Shown here: piece by piece, positions 45,128 to 54,545 of the stretch | Layout: the number at the start of each line of letters is the position of its first letter | Position numbering within the stretch: the first letter of the stretch is position 1 | NCBI RefSeq assembly: GCF_900114165.1 | Contig: NZ_FOSB01000013.1 | Location: 47,983-111,982, forward strand | DNA length: 64,000 nt | Direction of reading: 5' to 3' | From: Halobacillus dabanensis | Lineage (GTDB): Bacteria > Bacillota > Bacilli > Bacillales > Halobacillaceae | Program-made: the position numbers and the translations under genes | Notes under the pieces: model-generated | What the model saw: the letters and a program-made list of their open reading frames with translations, nothing else | Databases searched by the model: none | What the model was told of the DNA's origin: nothing

Positions 45128-46518
45128 TATATAAGTTCATTATATTTGTGCCACCAGGGACGTGCTTCCTCCAGTTGAGCAGCTAACTTAAGGAGAGTTT
45201 TTTCATCTCCGAACCTCCCTGTGAAATGAGAGCCAATCGGCACATTTTCATGATTCCAGAACAGAGGCACACTCATAGCTGGCAGTCCTGTTACATTTGC
45301 AACTGGAGACAGATGAGCATATTGGGCGGAAACCTCTAAAATTTCATCGATTGTCTTCTCTTCCCCATTATAACATCCCAATGGCAGGGCCGATTTGGAG
45401 TTCACAGGATGTAATAGAACATCATACCGATCGAAAAATTCGTGGAACTTGACGCTTTCTGCAGCTAAAAACATCCGGGCCTGTTCATATTCTAAAGCTG
45501 AATATCCTTCCGCTTTTTCAATCAAGGTAGAAAGCATCTTTTCTACCTTTCCCTCACTGGGAACCCGGTTGTTCATCCTTGCCGCCCCTTTAACGGCTAA
45601 AGCTCCTCCGACTACCCATACCGTTACGAATGCTTCCATAAAACGATGCAAGTCAAAATCTGGATAAGCGATTTCCACATGGTGGCCGAGACTTTCACAA
45701 AGCTCAGCCGTTTCCCTGATCGCTTGCTGGACGTCCTGGCTAATCTCCATCCATTCACCGAAATCAGCCATATATGCCACCTTTAAAGGCGGGGGGCCAT
45801 CATTGATGAGGTTGATGTAGGGAGATTCTTTGGAAGGTGTTGCGAAAAGGTCTCCCTTCTGGGGTCCTTCCAAAATATCCAACAGTGCTGCACTATCCCG
45901 GACAGACCTCGTCACTCCATGACTGACTGCAAGGCTGTTCAAATGCATAGAAAAAGGTGTTCTGCCTCTTGTTGGTTTCAATCCGAATAAACCGCAATTA
46001 GATGCAGGGATGCGGATGGATCCACCTCCATCACTGGCATGAGCAAACGGAACCATGCCTGATGCTACCGCTGCAGCTGCTCCGCCACTTGAACCTCCCG
46101 GTGAATATTTTGTGTTCCAGGGATTTTTCGTAACCCCGAGATGGACCGACTCTGTCGCAGGTGTAAATCCGAATTCAGGGGTATTGCTTTTACCTATGAA
46201 CGTTAACCCTCCGCGTTTGAATCGTTTTACAATCTCATCATCCCAACTTGCTTCAAACCCTTCCATAATCTTAGAACCATAAGTTAACGGGTGACCCTTG
46301 ACTGCATTCAAATCTTTGATTAAAAAAGGAAGACCATGAAAATACCCGTTCTCATTGATTGGCTCCTCGATCTTATGGACAACAGCATTCAATTCAGGGT
46401 TTTTCCTTTCCATCACAGTCTGATAATGTTGAATCACTTCTTCCATTCTGAGCTCTTTTCGTTCGACTCTTTCTTTCAATGCAATTGCATCAAACTGACG
46501 AAGTTCACGGATTTCCAA
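45127..46518 (-). CDS. Amidase (amidase-signature family)
   Basis: 463 residues. Catalytic Ser-cisSer-Lys: K in FLIKDLNAVKG, the signature GGSSGGAAAAVASGMVPFAHASDGGGSIR. It hydrolyses an amide; the substrate is not readable. GatA is excluded because gatB/gatC are absent here and the sequence is more like stand-alone amidases. TTG start after AAAGGAGAG. A single gene. Confidence 0.84.
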   Translation of the reverse strand: MEIRELRQFDAIALKERVERKELRMEEVIQHYQTVMERKNPELNAVVHKIEEPINENGYFHGLPFLIKDLNAVKGHPLTYGSKIMEGFEASWDDEIVKRFKRGGLTFIGKSNTPEFGFTPATESVHLGVTKNPWNTKYSPGGSSGGAAAAVASGMVPFAHASDGGGSIRIPASNCGLFGLKPTRGRTPFSMHLNSLAVSHGVTRSVRDSAALLDILEGPQKGDLFATPSKESPYINLINDGPPPLKVAYMADFGEWMEISQDVQQAIRETAELCESLGHHVEIAYPDFDLHRFMEAFVTVWVVGGALAVKGAARMNNRVPSEGKVEKMLSTLIEKAEGYSALEYEQARMFLAAESVKFHEFFDRYDVLLHPVNSKSALPLGCYNGEEKTIDEILEVSAQYAHLSPVANVTGLPAMSVPLFWNHENVPIGSHFTGRFGDEKTLLKLAAQLEEARPWWHKYNELI

Positions 46519-46539
46519 ATCACTCTCTCCTTTTTTCCA

Positions 46540-47814
46540 TCATTCAGGGGAATAAACGGAAACACTTCTTCTACCATTCTCTTTCGCAACATATAAGGCT
46601 CGATCAGCTTTCGTCAATAAGTCCCCTTGTGAGGTACCATGTTCCGGGTAAATCGAAACTCCAATAGAAACGCTGATTTCAATTTCACTTCCTTGCAGAT
46701 GAATCGGTTGAAGGACCCGGTCAAGCATTCGGTCAGCTACAAGCCTCGGATGGTCAACCGAATTCAAGTCAGTCAAAAGGATAACAAATTCGTCCCCTCC
46801 AAGCCGGGAAAGAGTATCCGACTTTCTCAATCCCTGATTAAGACGCTTTGTAAAAATAACAAGAAGTTCATCTCCGACTTGGTGACCATATCGATCATTG
46901 ATTTGTTTAAAGTTATCCAAATCGAAAAATAAAAGGGCCAGGATTGATTTTTGTTCCTCTACCCGCTTCCATTCCTTCTCTAATTTTTCAAAGAAGCTCC
47001 TCCGGTTCGGGACTTGGGTCAACTGATCATAAAAAGCCATTTCCTCTAGTTGCTCTTGTTGTTTTCTTCGTTCCGATATATTACGACAGATGGATTGGAC
47101 TGCTTTCACCTCCTGGTATTTGACGACACTACCATGTACTTCTACATCTATAACAGAACCATCTAATCTTTTCATTTGTCGTTCGATCGGTCCTTTAACA
47201 AAACCACCAGCAAGCAGAATAGCAATACGGTCCCGTACACTTTGGGCCGACTCGTTATGAACGAAAGATTTAATGTCTTTACCCAGAAGGTCGGTCTTCC
47301 GTTCAGCACCAATCATACGCAGGCCTGATTGGTTCACGTAAACGATCTGATCCTTTTCATCATGGACAAAAACAGCATCCGGGGAGGTTTCTACTAGCGA
47401 TTCATAGCGACTCTCACTTTCTGAAAGCTCTCTTTCCTTTTTTTCCAGCAAATCAAAAGCTGTCCCTGCATCCATTTTAATGAAAAGAAGGTAGACAGAA
47501 CCCCTTTTAATTGATTGTATCTTATAATCAACGTAGTAAGGAGCGTTTTCGGCATCGCTTCCATTCACTAACTGTTTTGGTGATGAATCTGCTTCTTTCA
47601 ATGTTTTCCATAACGGGGTATATTTCTTCTCACAATAGATGTCAGCCAGGAAACAGTTTTCCAATTCTCCGTAAACCCTTTTCATAGTGGGATTAAAGTA
47701 TGTATAAAGAGCTTTTTCATCGATCACTTCAATAATAGCGATCGCATCACTCAACTGCTGAAGTAGGTTTTTCAAAAGGGATTGATTGTTACCCACGCTT
47801 TGGATGACTTCCAT
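46540..47814 (-). CDS. PAS-PAS-GGDEF diguanylate cyclase
   Basis: 424 residues. The second PAS domain is at ~130-250 (YESLVETSPDAVFVHDEKDQ), preceded by a probable first PAS. The GGDEF domain has the intact active site RLGGDEF and an inhibitory I-site RKSD five residues upstream, so it should make c-di-GMP with product feedback. Cytosolic, no membrane helix. Start at 47814 (MEVIQS) is preferred to the GTG at 47847, which lacks a ribosome site. Confidence 0.85.
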   Translation of the reverse strand: MEVIQSVGNNQSLLKNLLQQLSDAIAIIEVIDEKALYTYFNPTMKRVYGELENCFLADIYCEKKYTPLWKTLKEADSSPKQLVNGSDAENAPYYVDYKIQSIKRGSVYLLFIKMDAGTAFDLLEKKERELSESESRYESLVETSPDAVFVHDEKDQIVYVNQSGLRMIGAERKTDLLGKDIKSFVHNESAQSVRDRIAILLAGGFVKGPIERQMKRLDGSVIDVEVHGSVVKYQEVKAVQSICRNISERRKQQEQLEEMAFYDQLTQVPNRRSFFEKLEKEWKRVEEQKSILALLFFDLDNFKQINDRYGHQVGDELLVIFTKRLNQGLRKSDTLSRLGGDEFVILLTDLNSVDHPRLVADRMLDRVLQPIHLQGSEIEISVSIGVSIYPEHGTSQGDLLTKADRALYVAKENGRRSVSVYSPE

Positions 47815-48144
47815 ATCTATACACTTCTTTCCATACGGCTTAATCACACATGTAATGATTAAAAAAGTAACGAAATATGAATGAGCCTTTTTATAATATG
47901 AGCTAAATAGACTAGAAAAGAAAATATGTAACCATAAAATTATAACATTAGCCTAATTGACATTTCCATTTTTTATAAGATAATTTTCACCTTGCACAAT
48001 TTTCTTATTTAATAGTCACTATTTCCTAAATAAAGAATGATGCTGTGAGTAGGGATGATAGATTTAAAGAAACCACCTTTGAATACTTTGTCATCAGAAA
48101 ATAAACAGATTGCTTAATATTATGGTTTACTTTTTATGCTAGAT
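47815..48144. other. Intergenic stretch without a supported gene
   Basis: About 330 AT-rich bases upstream of the GGDEF gene. I see no ORF, RNA gene or repeat, apart from the terminator at its end. Confidence 0.5.
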
Positions 48145-48183
48145 AAAAAAAGCAGGATCCCTTTATCGGAATCCTGCTTTTTC
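48145..48183 (-). terminator. Terminator of the CAP-domain gene
   Basis: AAAAGCAGGAT pairs with ATCCTGCTTTT; a long A-run on the plus strand gives the minus-strand U-tail. Confidence 0.83.
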
Positions 48184-48922
48184 ACCTTGGTGTCATGAAT
48201 AACTGTGTCCAATATCTTTTATACGGTCCTGTACCCTCAATATACCCCACACCTATATGAGTGAAGTCTTCATGAAGGATATTGGCACGGTGGCCTTCAC
48301 TGTTCATCCAGCCATCCACTACCTGTTCAGGTGTACGTTGTCCAGCAGCGATATTCTCTCCTGCCGTTCGGTAGCGGAAGTCAAACTCATCCATCATATC
48401 AAAGGGAGAACCATAGGTCGGCGAAGTATGACTGAAATAACTATTGTCCGCCATATCCTGTGATTTTACATTGGCAAGCGCGCTCAAACGATTGTGTGTT
48501 TGTAAAGGCTCGAGTCCCCGCTCCTCACGCTCTTTATTCACCAGAGCAACAACCTCTTGCTCAAATTCTTCAAGTTCGTACCCTTCCAGTGAACCATCCA
48601 CTGATTCACCTCTAGTGGATTCGCTGCTAGAATCGACCGGTTCATCCTCTTCCGAAGGGGAAGGATTTTGCTCATCAGATGGATCATCCGGGTACTTCCA
48701 TTCAATATCTTCCATCAACTCAAAAAAGGACTGAAGATCAATGGCCCATTCCTCAAATTCTCTTTTAATATCCGTATTCTCCATCCAACCTTGCACCTGT
48801 TGCGTTACCTTCTCATAGGAGGCCCGTGGACCTTCTTTCCATAAATCCTGGGCAGAAACTGGTGTCGCAATAATAATGATGATAAACAAGGCTACTAGGA
48901 AGAGAAAAAGCTTTTTAATCAT
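48182..48922 (-). CDS. Secreted CAP/SCP-domain protein (YkwD-like)
   Basis: 246 residues. Signal peptide ending TPVSAQ. An acidic, serine-rich linker (~75-110) and a C-terminal CAP domain: SALANVKSQDMADNSYFSHTS, AGENIAAGQ, HRANIL. The linker is strongly acidic (SEEDEPVDSSSE), fitting a salt-adapted exoprotein. The function of bacterial CAP proteins is unknown. Confidence 0.87.
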   Translation of the reverse strand: MIKKLFLFLVALFIIIIIATPVSAQDLWKEGPRASYEKVTQQVQGWMENTDIKREFEEWAIDLQSFFELMEDIEWKYPDDPSDEQNPSPSEEDEPVDSSSESTRGESVDGSLEGYELEEFEQEVVALVNKEREERGLEPLQTHNRLSALANVKSQDMADNSYFSHTSPTYGSPFDMMDEFDFRYRTAGENIAAGQRTPEQVVDGWMNSEGHRANILHEDFTHIGVGYIEGTGPYKRYWTQLFMTPR

Positions 48923-49008
48923 GGTGTTTCTCTCCTTACAACAAGAAAGATGTGCTTTTCACCAGTATTCCACGGGACGGCTACAATGGCAAATGGCAAG
49001 GGTTACCA

Positions 49009-50148
49009 TTACGCTTCTTTCAACTTTCCTTTATGAATGACGTATTGATGAAGGGGGATGTCCAAATCCCTTGCATATTTCTTTAAACGCTTTTCTTCTA
49101 CAGGGTTTACTAGAGAGACGATCGTTCCTTCAACAGAACCTATTCTTCCCGTACGACCGGACCGATGAATATAAGATGTTACATCTTTTGGCACATCTAA
49201 ATTGATAATGTGGTTGATTTCATGAATATCTAAACCTCTTGCAGCAACGTCTGTTGCTAGTAGTAAAGGGTATTCCCCTTTTCTGAACTCCTTAATCGCC
49301 TTGGCTCTCTGTTCTTTCTTAGCATCACTGTGCAGCAAGCCGATATCCAAGTTTTTGTACGTCAGTTTTTCCGCCATCACATTAAGCTTGGCGATATCCT
49401 GCATGAAGGCAAGACCTTTGAACCCATCCATGCGGGCCAATTTTCTTACTGCTTCAATTTTCTCCCGCTCTTCACACATGATGTACGTATGAGTAACCTT
49501 AGGCTTCTTCCATTCCTCCGTCACACGAACAACTTCTGCCTCTTCATCCATGAAGTTTTGAGCAACGTCAATAACCTCATCAGGTAAGGTTGCTGAGAAA
49601 AGCAGTGTTTGTGTATCTCGCATCGTACTTTTCAATACATTCTCCACCGTATGGATATGCTCAGGAACAAGCAACTGATCGGCTTCATCCATGACGACAC
49701 ATGTAATTTCATGTGCCTTCAATTTTTTCTTTTGCATCAATTCATACACACGACCAGGAGTTCCTACAACGATTTGCGGCTTTTTCTTAAGCTTATCGAT
49801 CTGGCGCTTAACGTTCGCACCACCAATCATTGTCATGCTTGTGATGCCGCTTCCCTTTGTCCACACTTGCACTTCGTGATGTATTTGCATGACCAATTCA
49901 TGGGAAGAAGCCATTATCAGGATTTGGGTATTCTTTTTTTCGGTATCCACTTTCTCAATAAGGGGCAGCAAATATGCGAGAGTCTTCCCACTCCCTGTCG
50001 GTGCTTCAGCCACTACATCTGTTCCTTGTAATATGAATGGAATGGTCTCCTCCTGAACTTTCGTTAATGTATCATAACCTGAGGTTTCCCATACTTCTTT
50101 GGTAGATGGAGACAATTCAGCAAACCAACTTTGGTCTTTTTCATTCAT
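49009..50148 (-). CDS. yfmL: DEAD-box RNA helicase YfmL
   Basis: 379 residues. Motifs: Q-motif TKVQEE, I APTGSGKT, II DEAD, III SAT, VI HRSGRTGRIG. Motif Ia reads ASSHELVMQI, as in the YfmL group. B. subtilis YfmL (376 aa) takes part in 50S ribosome assembly. The ATG is preceded by AAAGGACGG. Single gene. Confidence 0.9.
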   Translation of the reverse strand: MNEKDQSWFAELSPSTKEVWETSGYDTLTKVQEETIPFILQGTDVVAEAPTGSGKTLAYLLPLIEKVDTEKKNTQILIMASSHELVMQIHHEVQVWTKGSGITSMTMIGGANVKRQIDKLKKKPQIVVGTPGRVYELMQKKKLKAHEITCVVMDEADQLLVPEHIHTVENVLKSTMRDTQTLLFSATLPDEVIDVAQNFMDEEAEVVRVTEEWKKPKVTHTYIMCEEREKIEAVRKLARMDGFKGLAFMQDIAKLNVMAEKLTYKNLDIGLLHSDAKKEQRAKAIKEFRKGEYPLLLATDVAARGLDIHEINHIINLDVPKDVTSYIHRSGRTGRIGSVEGTIVSLVNPVEEKRLKKYARDLDIPLHQYVIHKGKLKEA

Positions 50149-50179
50149 AAATAAACCGTCCTTTCTGTATATAAAAATT

Positions 50180-50645
50180 GATTTCGAATATTGTTAGTGT
50201 TTTAGGGGCTGCAGGAAACGGCTCGCTTTCCGTGGGCGGGCGCTGAGCCTCCTCAGGCTAACGCCTTGCGGGGTCTCACCTGTCCCGCTAATCCCACAGG
50301 AGTCTCGCCGTTTCCCTCCGCCCCTCAGCCGTATAATGTGACTCGAAATCGCTCTGCATGGTATCCATAGTTGTATGTGAAAATCCCATGAAAATACTGT
50401 TGTAGAGCCTTTCCACTAGTAGCTCTCCCTTTCCTGCTTATCCGACAGTTTCGAGATACTCATTAAGGTAATGGGGGATGGGAAGCTGCGAGACTCCTGC
50501 GGGAAAGGATAGACTGGCAAGACCCCACAGGGCACACGGCCCGAGGAGGCTTGCCGTCTTCCCCGCGGAAAGCGAGTAGCTTCCAAGACCCCATTCGCGC
50601 TCACCAGACGTCTCGAAACTATGCCTTCCATGAAAAGGAGCTTTT
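50180..50645. repeat. Dispersed intergenic repeat, copy 7 (two units)
   Basis: Unit one runs from GATTTCGAATATT (50180) with GAGCCTCCTCAGGCTAACG, which folds on itself; unit two starts near 50449 and ends at 50640 (AAAAGGAGC). The layout resembles copies 1 and 2. Two ORFs on the minus strand (50416-50716) are artefacts. Nothing else is seen in 50149-50747. Confidence 0.82.
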
Positions 50646-50747
50646 GTGGAGGGACTTTTTAGGATAAAAAAATAGACCTCTTCCCATATTGGATAATGGA
50701 GAGGCCTTTCATACATGATCCATAGCTTAATTTATATTATATCACCT

Positions 50748-51188
50748 TCATGAAGAAGTTTCGATAAACTTCTTCAAGTGCTGCAAATGGTCTTGATCTT
50801 CCTTTTTAATGATCAGCTTAATGAGCGGTTTCATCAACTTATTACGAAATCCCTCTGTGTAAAGCTCCCCGATGAATTCTATTTTTGTTCCTTCTGTAGT
50901 CTGCACAAACTCATATTGATAACGCAAATCAAGACCATGCTGGTGACTGCGTACGGAATATTTTTTGTTTTGTTCGAAATCGGTAACTTCAATCACCGAT
51001 CTCGCCTTTTTACCTCGGATTTCACGCGTTTCTTTAAAACGGAAACCTTCTCTAACAGGACCCTCACTCAAAAGCTCCACATCGACTACAGTATCCATGA
51101 TTTCTGGACTATTCGTGAAGTCCGTCGCTTGGGCGAACACCTCTTCTAATGGTTTTTGGATAATGACTGACTGATTCATAAACACCAT
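50748..51188 (-). CDS. SRPBCC-family (START-like) protein
   Basis: 146 residues. The SRPBCC fold begins VIIQKPLEEVFAQATDF and a long C-terminal helix ends the protein. Such proteins bind hydrophobic ligands; the ligand is unknown. AGAGGGGG upstream supports the ATG at 51188. Confidence 0.78.
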   Translation of the reverse strand: MVFMNQSVIIQKPLEEVFAQATDFTNSPEIMDTVVDVELLSEGPVREGFRFKETREIRGKKARSVIEVTDFEQNKKYSVRSHQHGLDLRYQYEFVQTTEGTKIEFIGELYTEGFRNKLMKPLIKLIIKKEDQDHLQHLKKFIETSS

Positions 51189-51324
51189 AAGAACCCCCTC
51201 TATAAAAAGCTCCTTCCTTTATATTCGCTCTTGCTCTCTAGACTCCTTTTTTACAAGAAGGAGAATATCTTACACAAACACACACATGATAAAAGAAGCA
51301 TTAAAGAAGTGAGGTAGATGGCCT

Positions 51325-52734
51325 ATGGGCTGGATTTCTGTCGTTCCATTCATCGTTGTAATTATAACTGCAATTTGGACAAAACAAGTAATTCCTAGTT
51401 TATTGTTTGCAGTGGTTGTCGCAGGGTATATTATCGACCCTCACTGGCTTGGGGGGATGATGGAAGCTTTAGGCTTCATCATTGAAGGATTGAGCGATGA
51501 AGCAAATTTAAAAATCATTCTTTTTTTGTATGCCTTTTCTGCGTTGATCGGACTAGTGAAGATGTCAGGTGGAATTAAAGGATTCGTTAAAGAAGCAACG
51601 GAAAGAATCGATCACAAAAAAGGGGCATTCATCCTTACATGGTTATCCTCATTAGGTACATTTAGCGCACCGAGCTTTCGGATCGTCACCATCGGGCCAG
51701 TCATGAAAGCCTTGCGCCGTAACATTCCTATGACCAAACAAGAACTCGGCTTTGTCATCGAAACCACTGCTTCCCCTCTTGTTGTACTGATTCCGATTGC
51801 AACCGCATTCGTCGGCTACATGACCTCTGTGATTGAACTTTCGTTACAACAAGCGAACACGGAAGGGGATGCTTATTCTTTATACATCAACAGCATTCCC
51901 TTCAACTTTTTTGCCTTTTCCATGCTTCTCGTTGGCTTTTATATGAGCTTTTTCCATAAAAATAAAAAACCGGCAACGGATGCAGAAAATATGGATCAAG
52001 AAAAAAGGACGGATGATGATCAATGGGAGGATTGTCACCCGGCAGTAACAAAAGATCTCCCTGCACAACCTTGGCATTTGATTGTTCCCCTTATAAGTGT
52101 CATCGTTCTAACCTTTTTCCTTATGTATATGGTCGGAGTAAGGAATGGAGAGTCTGGATTCCAGGCCTTGATCAATGCGAGCGTATTAGATGCAATGGTA
52201 TTGGCTGTACTATTGACTTTGATAGGCTTTGTCATCTATTTGAAGTTTCGGAGAGAGCCACTTCGAAAAATGATGAATACCCTTATTGATGGCGGAAATG
52301 AAATGATGGGAGTTATTGTGTTACTGGCAATGGTCTGGGGATTGAGTAGCGGTTCCGAAACATTGGAATTTGCAGACTTCATTTCTTCTTCTTTTGATTG
52401 GATTCCGGCAGGGTTTGTGGCAGTCATTCTATTCATTGTAGGATGCGCTCTCTCCTACTTCATCGGTTCTTCTTGGGGGACATGGGGGATTCTCATGCCT
52501 GTAGGAGTATCGATTGCTGTCGCAGCTGGAAGTTCGCTTCCAATTGTAATCGGGGCTGTTTTCGCAAGTGGCACTTTCGGAGCTTTCGCTTCTCCGTTGA
52601 GTGATGACACCAATACGACTGCAGGGATCCTGAATTTGAACCCTATCAAATATGCAAGGTTCAAATTGAAACCCGCTTTGATTGCAGCATCTTTCGCAGC
52701 CATCGTCTATTTCAGCATCTCGTTCTTTATATAA
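51325..52734 (+). CDS. NhaC-family Na+/H+ antiporter-like protein
   Basis: 469 residues, about 11 membrane segments. Typical NhaC blocks: GTFSAPSFRIVTIGPVMK and GSSWGTWGILMPV, FGAFASPLSDDTNTTA. An acidic cytosolic loop lies near ~220. Sodium extrusion would fit a salt-tolerant host; some members transport amino acids or malate/lactate instead. Confidence 0.83.
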   Translation: MGWISVVPFIVVIITAIWTKQVIPSLLFAVVVAGYIIDPHWLGGMMEALGFIIEGLSDEANLKIILFLYAFSALIGLVKMSGGIKGFVKEATERIDHKKGAFILTWLSSLGTFSAPSFRIVTIGPVMKALRRNIPMTKQELGFVIETTASPLVVLIPIATAFVGYMTSVIELSLQQANTEGDAYSLYINSIPFNFFAFSMLLVGFYMSFFHKNKKPATDAENMDQEKRTDDDQWEDCHPAVTKDLPAQPWHLIVPLISVIVLTFFLMYMVGVRNGESGFQALINASVLDAMVLAVLLTLIGFVIYLKFRREPLRKMMNTLIDGGNEMMGVIVLLAMVWGLSSGSETLEFADFISSSFDWIPAGFVAVILFIVGCALSYFIGSSWGTWGILMPVGVSIAVAAGSSLPIVIGAVFASGTFGAFASPLSDDTNTTAGILNLNPIKYARFKLKPALIAASFAAIVYFSISFFI

Positions 52735-52877
52735 CACCACACCCTCTCCCACTAAAAAACCAGCATGTTCGCCAACTATAATGTGTGAGTATGGTGCTTG
52801 GAGGAGCGAGTTATTCTACAGCCCAACCTATCAACTCAAAAGACATCTGGAAGCGGAAGCTTGTAAGAAGCAAAAAA

Positions 52878-52910
52878 AGCAAGGATGCGTGAAGGTGGCA
52901 TCCTTGCTTG
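52878..52910 (-). terminator. Terminator of the GyrI-like gene
   Basis: Perfect 12-bp stem AAGCAAGGATGC/GCATCCTTGCTT around a 9-base loop; the minus-strand T-run follows. Confidence 0.85.
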
Positions 52911-52914
52911 AGTA

Positions 52915-53400
52915 TTATCCAATTGGGAGATATAGACGATATCTAGTCTCAGAACCTGTGTATGGATGGTACTCCTCAAAGCCGAATCCATCCACTTGTT
53001 GATAACCTTTTGCTTCAATCCACTCATGTAAATATGGATAGGGGTTAAAGTCATGAATAGAAGGATCAAATTCAAGCATTGCATACGTGTGAGCAGGTAT
53101 GGTCTTCGTAATCATATCTGTCGGTATTTTCTCGAAGCTATCGACCTCTACAGCAGCAATCCAATAGAACGCATCGGTCATTTCATTCCAATTTGGCGGG
53201 TCGACGAACATCCCGATGGAGCAAGGGGCATTCACGCGATTCCTGACTTTAGGCAATTTTTTTGCGTGAAACTGCTCCATCAAGCGGGGAATTTTAACTT
53301 CCCTTTCATCCATCATCGTTTGACAATATACACCGACCACTTTGAAATTGGACTTACGGACGACCTTAGGTTCCACCGCCGTTGTCATTTGCTCACTCAT
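52915..53400 (-). CDS. GyrI-like effector-binding domain protein
   Basis: 161 residues, a stand-alone AraC-effector/GyrI-like domain (FKVVGVYCQTMM at the start, ARA-type strand DFNPYPYLHEWIEAKGY near the end). No DNA-binding domain. Members bind small cationic compounds or have hydrolase activity; ligand unknown. Confidence 0.75.
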   Translation of the reverse strand: MSEQMTTAVEPKVVRKSNFKVVGVYCQTMMDEREVKIPRLMEQFHAKKLPKVRNRVNAPCSIGMFVDPPNWNEMTDAFYWIAAVEVDSFEKIPTDMITKTIPAHTYAMLEFDPSIHDFNPYPYLHEWIEAKGYQQVDGFGFEEYHPYTGSETRYRLYLPIG

Positions 53401-53588
53401 TGCATGGCCACTCCTTTAAAATTTGAATATTCTCTCTAACTACTTCCACATCGATCTGAGATTCCCTTGTAAAAAAATTGCGTTCGATGAAATTCGTAGC
53501 CTTTCGACCTTCTTTTTATGTCTTTATCAATAATCAGTCCCCATTCCTATATCATAATGTGCGGCCATTATAAAATATGCTCATAAAT

Positions 53589-54545
53589 TCACTTCCAGCC
53601 GATGACCGCCTGCAGAATGGCCTTTTGGACATGCATACGATTTTCTGCTTGTTGAAAGACTGCTGAGTGGGTTCCATCAATCACACCACCAGTAACTTCC
53701 TCGCCACGGTGCGCCGGAAGACAATGAAGAAAAGAAGCGTTTGACTTTGCAGAGTTGAGTAAATCTTCATCCACTTGATAGCCCCGGAAATCCTGGAGAC
53801 GCTTCTCTGACTCTTCCTCTTGCCCCATACTCGTCCAAACATCTGTATAAATGACATCCGCATCTACCACAGCCTTTTTCGGGTCATTTTCTAAGCGGAC
53901 GGAACCACTATGACGTTCAGCTAGCTCTATTGCTTTATCCATAATCTCTGCTTGAGGGTGGTATCCTTCCGGTGCACAGATCACCATCTCCATACCTGTC
54001 ATTGCTGCCAATATCATCAAAGAGTGAGCAACATTATTGCCATCCCCGATATAAACAACTTTCACCCCAGAAAGGCGGCCTTTCAATTCAAAAATAGTAA
54101 AGATATCCGCCAGGGCCTGGCACGGATGGTACACATCACAAAGGCCATTAATGACAGGGACGGAGGCGTTGTCGGCAAGCTCTTTCAACTTACTATGCGA
54201 TGTTGTGCGGAACATAATGGCATCAACATAACCGGAAAGCACACGAGCGGTATCCGCAATGGTTTCCCCTCTTCCAATTTGAATATCATTCGTATTCAAA
54301 TAGAGTGCATGTCCCCCCATTTGAACCATCCCTACCTCAAAAGAAACACGGGTTCTCGTGGATGATTTCTCAAAAATCATAGCAAGATTTTTCCCTTTCA
54401 ATGACTGCGTGTAAGGATTTTCCTTTAAATGTTGGGCCTGAGCCAATAATTGAGATATTTCTGATTGTGTATAGTCCATCCATGTCAATACATGCTTTCC
54501 GTGCATTGCTCCATCGGTTGTGTACATTTGATCTAACAAATTCAT
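53589..54545 (-). CDS. argF: Ornithine carbamoyltransferase
   Basis: 318 residues. Carbamoyl-phosphate site EKSSTRTRVSFE, HPCQALAD, ornithine loop FLHCLPAHRGEE. Makes citrulline from ornithine and carbamoyl phosphate. Its ATG overlaps the carB stop (54542-54545), so it is last in carAB-argF. The anabolic form is implied by the operon. Confidence 0.95.
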   Translation of the reverse strand: MNLLDQMYTTDGAMHGKHVLTWMDYTQSEISQLLAQAQHLKENPYTQSLKGKNLAMIFEKSSTRTRVSFEVGMVQMGGHALYLNTNDIQIGRGETIADTARVLSGYVDAIMFRTTSHSKLKELADNASVPVINGLCDVYHPCQALADIFTIFELKGRLSGVKVVYIGDGNNVAHSLMILAAMTGMEMVICAPEGYHPQAEIMDKAIELAERHSGSVRLENDPKKAVVDADVIYTDVWTSMGQEEESEKRLQDFRGYQVDEDLLNSAKSNASFLHCLPAHRGEEVTGGVIDGTHSAVFQQAENRMHVQKAILQAVIGWK

